Below, in pieces: positions 15,072-22,252 of a stretch of 38,241 nucleotides of DNA; the first letter of the stretch is position 1, and every line of letters begins with the position of its first letter. The translations under genes and the position numbers were made by a program. The stretch covers positions 1 to 38,241 of the forward strand of contig JAFYDS010000080.1 in NCBI GenBank assembly GCA_017544665.1, given 5' to 3'. The DNA comes from Clostridia bacterium. Lineage in GTDB: Bacteria; Bacillota; Clostridia; Oscillospirales; Acutalibacteraceae. Below the pieces are notes generated by a model. The model worked only from the letters and a program-made list of their open reading frames with translations. It was not told where the DNA came from and did not search any database.

Positions 15072-16547
15072 CGTCAGCGCGTCCATCGCTTCGAGCAGCA
15101 CGCGTGCCGTTTCCGGCCCAGCGGAGTTGGTCTCCTCGTAGTGCGTTCTGCCGAACTGGTCCTTCGTGATGTCGAAGAAGCCCAGCCATTCGTTGTTCAG
15201 AAAGTCGTTGTCGGGGATGATGTACCCGAGCGCGTCGTTGCAAAGTCCGACGACAAAACTGTGGCCGCAGTCCGTCATTTCGCAAAGCGGTTTGTAGGCC
15301 GCGTCGAAACCGTTCGCCGCCTCGGCCGCCGGCAGGAAGTTGCCGCTGTACAGCTCGGAGTACAGTTCGCCCGGGATCAGGAACAGCCCGACCTGCTTTG
15401 CGCCGAGTTCCATATAGGAGACCTCCGTCAGAATCTGCATTTTCGCGCTGTACCACGCCCGCTGAATATCGTTCGTCAGGATGTTGAGCACCTTGCCGAG
15501 CTTGAAGATCGTGTTGTCGCACGGCAGCAACACCGCCTGTGAACGGATATTGCAAAGCGGAGAAAGCGCTGTCTCGTTGTCGATATTCAGCACGATGTCG
15601 CCGATCTCTTTCCCGTACTGCTTCATATAGCCTTCGCAGTCGAAGTCCGGGGTCTTCAGCACGTCGTCGATTTTGTCCGCGGAGATCTGGCCGCCGACCG
15701 CGCCGTTGATGAACAGGAATTCCCCTCCGGTCTGCGCTTCGATCTCCCTGCCCATATAGGCGGGGAAGTCGGCGCTGACGTTTTTCGTTCCTCTTCCGAG
15801 CAGCTCGGGGTGGCAGGACATGTTGACGATATAGACGTCGCTGCCTCCGTCCGCGGGAGCGAAGCGCAGCCGCGTCAGCAGCGGGCTGAAATCGATCGGC
15901 GTGCGGCTGTCGGAAAGTTTGTCGCCGATGTCCGCCGTACCGATATAGAGCTGTCCGTCGCGGCGGTTCTCACAGGCGGAAACGATCGCTTCGGCGGTCA
16001 GCGTCTTCAGCCGCTGCATGAACGCCTTGTCCTTGCCGTCGCTGACGTAGGACTTGCCCCAGAGCCCCTGCGTGTCGATTGCGGAGTGGGTGTGCGTCGC
16101 GCAGATGTTGACCGATTTCAGCGCGGGGAGCCCTTCGTGTCCGAGGACGGCGGCGCGGATCTCGTTGATGTCGTGGCGGCTCAGACCCACGCAGTCGATC
16201 GCGCAGAAGACCACGCCGCCGCGTCCGGTGTTGTCGTCGAGATACACCGCGCGGGCGTACATATCGTCCAATACTCCCTCGGCGGGGTTGTTCGAGTTGT
16301 AGCCGGCGATATAATAGGTCTTCTTTCCGACGTCGTCCGGGGTGAGGACCGCTTTGCCGAAGCCGAGCGTCCAGCCGTCTCCGGCGGTCTGCGAGAACGT
16401 TTCGTCGCCGGGCAGCATATATTTTGCGGCTTCCTCCGGGGTGGTATAGGTCGAAAACGGCGCGTGGATCAGCACGAGCACGACCGACAGAAAGCCGACG
16501 AGGGCGCGGACCGCCGCCGGCAGCCCGAGAAAGCGTAAAACCTGCAT
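15027..16547 (-). CDS. Membrane-anchored neutral ceramidase-fold hydrolase
   Basis: The 506-residue protein has an N-terminal hydrophobic signal or anchor (about 12-30) and then the neutral/alkaline ceramidase N-terminal domain. The expected zinc ligands are recognisable: THTHS (His152, His154), SCHPELLG (His246), IPGELYS (Glu394) and LGYIIPD (Tyr442). The nucleophile region, where Pseudomonas ceramidase has a serine motif, reads NGAVGGQIS, so true ceramidase activity is doubtful and another amide or lipid substrate is possible. The ATG at 16547 has GGGAGGA 7 nt upstream. The last 14 or so residues and the stop are encoded by tandem 22-bp repeats. It is a monocistronic unit divergent from the iron alcohol dehydrogenase. 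No clear terminator of its own is seen. Confidence 0.82.
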   Translation of the reverse strand: MQVLRFLGLPAAVRALVGFLSVVLVLIHAPFSTYTTPEEAAKYMLPGDETFSQTAGDGWTLGFGKAVLTPDDVGKKTYYIAGYNSNNPAEGVLDDMYARAVYLDDNTGRGGVVFCAIDCVGLSRHDINEIRAAVLGHEGLPALKSVNICATHTHSAIDTQGLWGKSYVSDGKDKAFMQRLKTLTAEAIVSACENRRDGQLYIGTADIGDKLSDSRTPIDFSPLLTRLRFAPADGGSDVYIVNMSCHPELLGRGTKNVSADFPAYMGREIEAQTGGEFLFINGAVGGQISADKIDDVLKTPDFDCEGYMKQYGKEIGDIVLNIDNETALSPLCNIRSQAVLLPCDNTIFKLGKVLNILTNDIQRAWYSAKMQILTEVSYMELGAKQVGLFLIPGELYSELYSGNFLPAAEAANGFDAAYKPLCEMTDCGHSFVVGLCNDALGYIIPDNDFLNNEWLGFFDITKDQFGRTHYEETNSAGPETARVLLEAMDALTEPLRDSYDAAAQQL

Positions 16548-16580
16548 GGTGATTCCTCCCGTCACAGTGGGTTCTTTTTT

Positions 16581-16608
16581 ATTATACCGCATTTTCGCCG
16601 GTTGTCAA
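16581..16608 (-). promoter_or_regulatory. Strong promoter of the ceramidase-like gene
   Basis: Both hexamers are perfect (TTGACA at 16603-16608 and TATAAT at 16581-16586, minus strand), with a 16-nt spacer. The leader is about 27 nt. Confidence 0.8.
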
Positions 16609-16653
16609 CGGCGGGAACAGCGGCGGAACCGGGAAATAAACCCGTTTTCCCTC

Positions 16654-16682
16654 TTGCAATATGTGGAAAAGTATTGTATAAT
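16654..16682 (+). promoter_or_regulatory. Promoter of the iron alcohol dehydrogenase gene
   Basis: TTGCAA (16654-16659), a 17-nt spacer and a perfect TATAAT (16677-16682). It lies back-to-back with the ceramidase-like promoter, 45 bp apart. Confidence 0.75.
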
Positions 16683-16714
16683 ATGACCATCAAATAATGA
16701 GGAAGGTGTTTCCC

Positions 16715-17920
16715 ATGTGGCAATTGAAAAAAGCTTACTACCGCAGCTTTCAGGTGATCATGAAATACGCGATGTTCATCTTCGACTGGTCCGAGCCGGA
16801 ACTGCTCGAGGGACCGGGCGCCGTCAAGCGTCTGCCCGCGCTGATCAAGTCCAAGGGGATCCGGAAAGTCCTTGTCGTGACCGATAAGGGTCTGATGGGT
16901 CTGAACCTGCTGGACGGTCTGTTCGGTGCGCTGACGGAAGCGGGCGTCGATTACGCCGTGTTTGACGGCGTACAGCCGAACCCGACGATCGACAACATCG
17001 AAGACGCGCGCGCCATGTATCTCGAAAACGGCTGTGAAGCGGTCGTCGCCTTCGGCGGCGGTTCCCCGATGGACTGCGCCAAAGCGGCAGCTGCCCGCGT
17101 GACCAACCCGAAAACGAGCGTCCGCAAGATGCGCGGCACCCTGCGCGTGTTCCACAAGCCGGCGCTGATCTTCGCCGTGCCCACCACCGCCGGCACCGGT
17201 TCCGAAACGACCGTCGCCGCCGTGGTCTCCGACCCGGAAACGCACGAAAAGAACCCGATCAACGACCCGAAACTGCGCCCGAAGTACGCGGTGCTCGATC
17301 CGGAGCTGACCGTCGGTCTTCCGCCGCACATCACCTCCACCACCGGTATGGACGCGCTGACCCACGCGGTCGAAGCGTATATCGGCAGAAGCAACGTCCG
17401 CTCCACCGAAGCCTACGCGGAAAAAGCCGTCAAGCTCATTTTCGGCAATCTTGAAAAAGTCTATGCCAACGGCAAGGATATCGAGGGACGCAACAACATG
17501 CTCAAAGCGTCGTATTACGCCGGTATGGCCTTCACCCGCGCCTATGTCGGTTATGTCCACGCGATCGGCCACAACCTCGGCGGTATGTACGGGATCCCCC
17601 ACGGGCTTGCGATGTCCGTCATCCTGCCGTACGTCCTCGACTACTACGGCAAGACCGCGCAGTTCCGTCTGGCGAGACTGGCGGAGATCTCCGGCGCCTG
17701 CACGCTCGGCTCCGACGAAACCAAGGCCGCCGCGTTCATTCAGGAGATCCGCGACATGAATGCCCGGATGAACATCCCCGACGGTTTCGAGCAGATCAAG
17801 GAAGAGGATATCCCGACGCTCGTCAAGCGCGCGCTCAAAGAAGCGAATCCGCTGTATCCGGTGCCGAAGATCATGAACGAAGCCGACTGCGAAGCGGTCA
17901 TCCGTCAGCTGATGAAGTAA
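16715..17920 (+). CDS. Iron-containing alcohol dehydrogenase
   Basis: This is a group III (Fe-type) NAD(P)-dependent alcohol/aldehyde oxidoreductase of 401 residues. The Rossmann-like part carries AFGGGSPMDCAKA, PTTAGTGSE is the nucleotide-binding and hinge motif, and the metal site is TGMDALTHAVEAYI with the later YVHAIGHNLGGMYGIPHG (Asp and three His). It is close to the butanol- and lactaldehyde-type enzymes of clostridia, but the substrate is not fixed by sequence. The ATG at 16715 follows GAGGAAGG by 8 nt. The ATG six codons earlier (16697) would overlap that ribosome binding site. A monocistronic fermentation enzyme is the likeliest reading. Confidence 0.93.
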   Translation: MWQLKKAYYRSFQVIMKYAMFIFDWSEPELLEGPGAVKRLPALIKSKGIRKVLVVTDKGLMGLNLLDGLFGALTEAGVDYAVFDGVQPNPTIDNIEDARAMYLENGCEAVVAFGGGSPMDCAKAAAARVTNPKTSVRKMRGTLRVFHKPALIFAVPTTAGTGSETTVAAVVSDPETHEKNPINDPKLRPKYAVLDPELTVGLPPHITSTTGMDALTHAVEAYIGRSNVRSTEAYAEKAVKLIFGNLEKVYANGKDIEGRNNMLKASYYAGMAFTRAYVGYVHAIGHNLGGMYGIPHGLAMSVILPYVLDYYGKTAQFRLARLAEISGACTLGSDETKAAAFIQEIRDMNARMNIPDGFEQIKEEDIPTLVKRALKEANPLYPVPKIMNEADCEAVIRQLMK

Positions 17921-17927
17921 GCAAAAT

Positions 17928-17961
17928 AAAAAGCGTCTGCGGAGGGTCGCAGACGCTTTTT
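17928..17961. terminator. Bidirectional terminator between alcohol dehydrogenase and GH25 genes
   Basis: A perfect 14-bp stem beginning AAAAAGCGTCTGCG pairs around GAGGGT and ends in TTTTT. T-runs on both strands let it serve both convergent genes. Confidence 0.92.
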
Positions 17962-17969
17962 GCATGTTG

Positions 17970-19031
17970 TCAACCAAAATGCCGCAGCAGATAGGCCGCT
18001 ATCGTGTGGAACAGCAGCACGATCGTCCCGAACGGGCCCCAGTGCTTTTCGCCGCAAAGCGGACAGACCTGCGGGGCGTTTTCATCCTCCGGGTCTGTCG
18101 GCGGCTCCTCCGGCGCCGTCAGATCCGCGCCGCAGCGCGTACAGCAGCCGTTCGCGTCCGGTACGGTGTGCCCGTACGCCGGAAGGGTGTAGGCGGCTTC
18201 CTGCTTTTCGCCGCAGTCTTCACAGGTCAGCGTCAGCATCCCGGCCGACGTGCAGCTGCGTTCGGTCAGCTGCGCTGAGAAACGGTGTTCGTTCGGCACG
18301 CACGGTCCCATCGCCGGGTAATCGACATAGCAGTAGTTCAGATCGACATAGTCCGACGACACGCCGTAGGTGCTGCCCTTGCCCCCGTTGGAAAACTGCC
18401 ACATCTCGCAGTCCGGCTTTTTGCTGCCGTTCGGGTCCTGGCTCGCGAAGGTGTAGGTTCGCTTGTTCTGGTCGCTCGTGTAGCACGTCCAGCGGGCGAT
18501 CCACCGGCTGCAGTTTTCGATCCGGGTCAGGTCCATCTCGGTCGTCGAGTGGCTCATCGACCCGTAAACACCGACGCGGTAGCCCGCCGCGGCAAAGATC
18601 TGCAGCTCGATCAGCATCAGATCGGTGAGCGCCTCCTTGCTCAGCGCGAACACCGTGCTGTCCTCCACGTCCAGAAACAACGGGTAGGTCAGCGCCTTGC
18701 CCCCGAGGGCGGCGAGCGTGTTCTGCGCCTCCTGAACGGCGCCCTGCGGCGTCGTGGCGTACATATAGACATAGGCGCCGAGGGGGATCCCCTGTTTGGT
18801 CGCGTCCGCGTAATTGGTGTCGAAGGTGGCGTCCTTCCGGTAGGCGAAGCAGCGCAGGATCGCGAAGTCCACGCCGGCTTTTTTCACCTTTGCCCAATCG
18901 ACCGCGCCCTGCCAGCGCGAGACGTCGATCCCCTTCTGTACGGCGGCCGCCCCGCCCGCGGCGCACGGCAGCGCCGAAGCGAGCGTCAAAACACAGAGCA
19001 TCATCACACACCACCGTTTCCATCGTTTCAT
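17970..19031 (-). CDS. Secreted GH25 lysozyme with Cys-pair modules
   Basis: This is a peptidoglycan muramidase of the Chalaropsis type. The 353-residue protein has a signal peptide (MKRWKRWCVMMLC, cleaved near residue 30), then the GH25 barrel starting KGIDVSRWQGAVDW and including LFLDVED (catalytic acids) and a C-terminal EMWQFSN strand. After the domain come two zinc-ribbon-like Cys-pair modules (LTCEDCG/CCTRCG and VCPLCG) and a final hydrophobic stretch (about 335-353) that may anchor it. The ATG at 19031 is preceded by GGGAGGC. It has its own promoter and stands alone. It may act on the cell's own wall or on neighbours; the sequence does not decide. Confidence 0.9.
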   Translation of the reverse strand: MKRWKRWCVMMLCVLTLASALPCAAGGAAAVQKGIDVSRWQGAVDWAKVKKAGVDFAILRCFAYRKDATFDTNYADATKQGIPLGAYVYMYATTPQGAVQEAQNTLAALGGKALTYPLFLDVEDSTVFALSKEALTDLMLIELQIFAAAGYRVGVYGSMSHSTTEMDLTRIENCSRWIARWTCYTSDQNKRTYTFASQDPNGSKKPDCEMWQFSNGGKGSTYGVSSDYVDLNYCYVDYPAMGPCVPNEHRFSAQLTERSCTSAGMLTLTCEDCGEKQEAAYTLPAYGHTVPDANGCCTRCGADLTAPEEPPTDPEDENAPQVCPLCGEKHWGPFGTIVLLFHTIAAYLLRHFG

Positions 19032-19061
19032 GCGGCTGCCTCCCTTCGGTTGATTACTCCC

Positions 19062-19090
19062 ATTATACCCGATCGCGCGCTTTCGGTCAA
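19062..19090 (-). promoter_or_regulatory. Promoter of the GH25 lysozyme gene
   Basis: On the minus strand there is TTGACC (19085-19090), a 17-nt spacer and a perfect TATAAT (19062-19067). It is near consensus and implies high vegetative expression. Confidence 0.8.
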
Positions 19091-19206
19091 GAAACAAACC
19101 GTAAACAGAGTGTGACGATGTGACTAGTGGCTAGTGACGCGGGAAAAAAGTATGAACCCGCAGCAATCGCCCGCGTTTTGTAAATGGCAACTGGTTCGGC
19201 TATTGT

Positions 19207-19237
19207 CGCGTAGGGGCGACCCTGCGTGGTCGCCCAA
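19207..19237. repeat. 31-bp dispersed hairpin repeat, copy 2
   Basis: It is an exact inverted match to 10908-10938. The arms GGGCGACC/GGTCGCCC enclose CTGCGT (19214-19235). Confidence 0.8.
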
Positions 19238-19363
19238 ATCATTTACCGAATAAGATTTGCTGCGGAAAAAGAGCACGGGTCGCCACATAGGGCGACCCCT
19301 ACGCAACAAAAGCCAAACGTCGCGGCTCACCGCAAACGCTCGCCTTGCCTTCCCCGCCTGCAT

Positions 19364-19454
19364 GGTTGCGGGTCGCCAGCGGCGACCTTTGCCGAAGGCA
19401 AAAGCAACGACCGAGCCGGCAGGCGAGACCCGGTAGCCGAGAATCGACTCCTAC
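19364..19454 (+). repeat. 91-bp structured repeat, copy A
   Basis: It matches the reverse complement of 21964-22054 at 89 of 91 positions. Internal hairpins GGTCGCC/GGCGACC and TTTGCC-GAA-GGCAAA occupy its first half. Together with copy B it brackets the EF-G-like gene as an inverted pair. Confidence 0.88.
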
Positions 19455-19553
19455 GCGGATAAGAAATGCCCTGCGAAATAGCGCGGCCGACCATTGGTCG
19501 GCGCTACGGCGTTTTCCTGCGCGGAGCGATGTTCTTCTCTACACCTCCCCTGC

Positions 19554-19641
19554 CCGCGTCGCTGTCGACTAACGACTGTCGACTCTTCTGTGCACTGCGC
19601 ACTGTGCACTTCTAACCGCTAACTGCTAACAGCTAACAGCT
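19554..19641. repeat. Short-word repeats before a terminator
   Basis: Three word families follow one another: GTCGACT/ACGACTG, then GCACTGCGCACTGTGCACT, then CTAACNGCTAAC. The last two occur inverted at 10392-10470. Confidence 0.65.
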
Positions 19642-19672
19642 AAAAAAGCCGCTCCACACGGAGCGGCTTTTT
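19642..19672 (-). terminator. Terminator of the EF-G-like gene
   Basis: GCCGCTCC and GGAGCGGC pair around a 4-nt loop, with A- and T-runs on both sides. On the minus strand it lies 10 nt past the stop. Confidence 0.9.
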
Positions 19673-19682
19673 GCAAACCGGA

Positions 19683-21752
19683 TTATTCTTCTGCTTCGGC
19701 TTTCGCTTCTTCGATGACCTTCTGCGCCACGGTCATCGGGGCGTCCTCATAGCGGGCGAAGGTGAGGGTGAAGTAGCCGCGGCCGGCGGTGACGGAGCGC
19801 AGCATCGTGGAGAAGTCGCCCATTTCCGCCATCGGCACTTCGGCGACAAGCTCCTGCATCTTCGGCTCGTCGGCGGCGCCCATGCCCATCACACGGCCGC
19901 GTCTTTTGGTGACGTCGCCCATGATGTCGCCGAGGTTGGCGTCGGGGATATAGACCTTGAGGTCGCCGATCGGCTCGAGAATGACCGGGGCGGCCTGCGC
20001 CATACCGTTCTTATACGCGATCTTCGCGGCGGTACGGAACGCCATATCGTTGGAGTCCACCGGATGGTAGGAACCGTCGTACAAAACAGCCTTCAGGCCG
20101 ACGACCGGGTAACCGGCAAGCGGGCCCTTCTGGACGGCTTCGAGCAAGCCCTTTTCCACGGCGGGGAAGTAGTTCTTCGGCACGGAGCCGCCGACCACTT
20201 CGCTTTCGAAGATCAGCTCGTCGCCGTCATGCGGCTCGAAGCGGATCCACACGTCGCCGAACTGACCGGAACCGCCGGTCTGCTTCTTGTGGCGGCCCTG
20301 GACCGAGCAGCTCTTGCGGATCGTTTCGCGATAGGCGACCTTCGGGATCTTGAGGTCGATCTCGACGCCGAACTTGCTCTTGAGCTTGGCAAGGACGATA
20401 TCGAGCTGCTGTTCGCCGAGACCGGAGAGCAGCATTTCGCGGGTCTCTTCGTTGGTGGAGAAAACGACGGTCGGATCTTCGCCCATGATACGGCGCAGAC
20501 CGGCAGCCACTTTATCTTCTTCGCCCTTCTTCTTGACGACGATCGCCATGGTCAGCGACGGGGCCGGGAAGTTGACGCCTTCGAGGTGGATGACCTTCTT
20601 CGGGTCGCAGATCGTGTCGCCGGTGTCGAGCGAGTTGAGCTTGGTGATAACGCCGATGTCGCCGGCGGAGATGACGCTGATGTCTTCCTGCTTGTTGCCG
20701 CGGACGCTGATGAGCTTGCCCATACGCTCGCTGCTGCCGGTGCGGGCCACAAAGGCGGGCACGTCGGCGGTGATCTTGCCGGAGATGACCTTCACGAAGC
20801 TCATCTTACCGACGAACGGGTCGGCGACGGTCTTGAAGCAGATCGCGGCAAGCGGGCCGTTCGGGTCGCACTTGATCTCGACGTCGTTGCCGTCGTCGTC
20901 TTTCGCAGTCTCTCCTCCTGCCTGCGCCGGAGCGGGGGCGGAGAAGACGAGCGCGTCAAGCAGCAGATCCACGCCTTCGAGCGTGACGCCCGAGCAGGCA
21001 TACACCGGATAGATCTCACCGGTCTCGACGCCCTTGGTCAGGCCGTTGATCACTTCTTCCTTCGTCAGCTCTTCGCCGTCGAAGTACTTCATCATCAGGT
21101 CGTCATCGACGGAGGCGACGGCTTCCATCAGCACTTCCTTCATTTCGTCGAAGTGCGGGTCGGACGGCATATCGACCGGGGTCGCTTTGCCGTTCTTATA
21201 GGCGAACGCCTTGCCGGAGCAAAGGTTGACGTAGCTTTCCGCTTTGCCGCCGACCATGTGCGGGACGACGACCGGGCACAGCTTGGAGCCGACCTCTTCC
21301 TTCAGCGCTTCGAAGGTCTTGTAGAAGTCGCTGTTTTCGGCGTCCACACGGGTGATCGCAAAGAACTTCGCGATACCGCGGGCGTCGGCGGCCTTGATCG
21401 CCTTTTCCGCGCCGACGTCGAAATCGGAACCCGCGGCGGTGACGATCAGCGCGCACTCCGCGGCACGCATCGCTTCGAACACGCCGCCTTCAAAGTCGAA
21501 TTTGCCCGGCGCGTCGAGCAGGTTGATCTTGCAGTCCTTCCATTCCAGCGGCGCGACCGCGGTGGAAAGAGAGCACTGTCTCTTCTTTTCTTCGGGGTCA
21601 AAGTCCATCACGGTGTTGCCGTCGGCAACCTTGCCCAGACGGTCGCTCGCCTTGGCGAGATAGAGCATCGCTTCGGCAAGGGTCGTCTTGCCCTTACCGG
21701 TGTGACCGGCAATCGCAATATTCCGGATGTGGTTCGCATCGTACGCTTTCAA
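19683..21752 (-). CDS. Elongation factor G-like translational GTPase (non-canonical EF-G paralogue)
   Basis: The 689-residue protein has the five-domain EF-G plan. The P-loop is GHTGKGKT (16-23). The switch II motif reads DAPGKFDF (80-87), with Lys84 where EF-G has histidine (DTPGHVDF). G4 reads TRVD (134-137) instead of NKxD, and the usual RGITI is replaced by KRQCSLS. The later segments GEQQLDIVLAKLKSKFGVE and GSVPKNYFPAVEKG are typical of domains III-IV. These changes match the separate clostridial EF-G-like family rather than the housekeeping FusA. No ATG is available at the natural N-terminus. TTG at 21752 follows AAGGAGG by 8 nt and gives MKAYDANHIRN, so it is the start. The cellular role is not established. 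Confidence 0.9.
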   Translation of the reverse strand: MKAYDANHIRNIAIAGHTGKGKTTLAEAMLYLAKASDRLGKVADGNTVMDFDPEEKKRQCSLSTAVAPLEWKDCKINLLDAPGKFDFEGGVFEAMRAAECALIVTAAGSDFDVGAEKAIKAADARGIAKFFAITRVDAENSDFYKTFEALKEEVGSKLCPVVVPHMVGGKAESYVNLCSGKAFAYKNGKATPVDMPSDPHFDEMKEVLMEAVASVDDDLMMKYFDGEELTKEEVINGLTKGVETGEIYPVYACSGVTLEGVDLLLDALVFSAPAPAQAGGETAKDDDGNDVEIKCDPNGPLAAICFKTVADPFVGKMSFVKVISGKITADVPAFVARTGSSERMGKLISVRGNKQEDISVISAGDIGVITKLNSLDTGDTICDPKKVIHLEGVNFPAPSLTMAIVVKKKGEEDKVAAGLRRIMGEDPTVVFSTNEETREMLLSGLGEQQLDIVLAKLKSKFGVEIDLKIPKVAYRETIRKSCSVQGRHKKQTGGSGQFGDVWIRFEPHDGDELIFESEVVGGSVPKNYFPAVEKGLLEAVQKGPLAGYPVVGLKAVLYDGSYHPVDSNDMAFRTAAKIAYKNGMAQAAPVILEPIGDLKVYIPDANLGDIMGDVTKRRGRVMGMGAADEPKMQELVAEVPMAEMGDFSTMLRSVTAGRGYFTLTFARYEDAPMTVAQKVIEEAKAEAEE

Positions 21753-21880
21753 ATAAAAAACCTCCTTGCGCCTGCACGCTCTTTCGCGCGGCGCGTTCTT
21801 CTTTTTTTTCTGGGATCGCTCCCGGTCGGCTTCCCGGTCGGCGCGGTGTCTCCCGTCTGTCCGTAAAGCTGTCAACGTTT

Positions 21881-21909
21881 ATTGTAACATATTCTATGGA
21901 AAGATGCAA
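21881..21909 (-). promoter_or_regulatory. Extended -10 promoter of the EF-G-like gene
   Basis: On the minus strand there is TTGCAT (21904-21909), a 17-nt spacer ending in TGT, and TACAAT (21881-21886). The leader would be about 120 nt, with no obvious regulatory fold. Confidence 0.65.
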
Positions 21910-21963
21910 ACAAAATTTGCACTAATTTTCGCGGGTGTTTTTTGTTCACTGTGTATATTTTCT

Positions 21964-22054
21964 GTAGGGGTCGATTCTCGGCTACCGGGTCTCGCCTGCC
22001 GGCTCGGTCGTTGCTTTTGCCTTCGGCAAAGGTCGCCGCCGGCGACCCGCAACC
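21964..22054 (-). repeat. 91-bp structured repeat, copy B
   Basis: It is an inverted near-identical copy of 19364-19454 (two substitutions). The flank ATGTGGCGACCC continues a related hairpin word. Confidence 0.88.
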
Positions 22055-22121
22055 CCATGTGGCGACCCGATCGGTCGACGAACGACGGTCGACTGTCCCG
22101 AAACTTGTACTTACCGCTTTC

Positions 22122-22236
22122 AAATGTAAACATTTCGTGAAAACTGCAGATTTGTTGCAGAAAAAGCGTGAAAAAAGGGGCTGTCGGGCCTTATTATGGG
22201 AGGACTTTTTTCGTCCGACCGAAAAAGCCCTGACAG
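22122..22236 (+). promoter_or_regulatory. Operator-like palindrome and foldable leader before the replication-protein gene
   Basis: AAATGTAAACATTT (22122-22135) is a palindrome with 6-bp arms, suited to a dimeric repressor. Two TGCAGA words follow. CTGTCGGGC (22181-22189) pairs with GCCCTGACAG (22227-22236) with one bulge, enclosing GGAC/GTCC (22202-22216). The 3' arm runs into the AGGAGG ribosome binding site at 22235-22240, so folding could limit translation. I see no good -35/-10 pair. Confidence 0.45.
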
Positions 22237-22252
22237 GAGGACGAACAAAACA

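Larger units (their letters stand above)
19098..19682. other. Repeat-filled intergenic region without genes
   Basis: This 585-bp gap separates the GH25 gene from the 3' end of the EF-G-like gene. It has no credible gene. It holds a 31-bp hairpin repeat, a related GGTCGCC/GGGCGACC hairpin near 19270-19300, a 91-bp element, a CGGCCGACC/GGTCGGC palindrome near 19485-19505, short-word repeats and one terminator. Small open frames crossing the 91-bp element are by-products of the repeat. Confidence 0.8.
21753..22252. other. 500-bp region between divergent EF-G-like and replication-protein genes
   Basis: It contains the EF-G-like leader and promoter, the 91-bp repeat copy B, CGGTCGAC-type short words (22067-22096) and the foldable leader of the replication-protein gene. 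I find no gene in it. Confidence 0.8.

Noticed and set aside
19226..19462. Small open frame crossing the 91-bp repeat, with a similar peptide on the minus strand at 21872-22321.
   Set aside because: The shared peptide arises because the two DNA copies are inverted repeats. Neither frame has start signals or composition of a gene.
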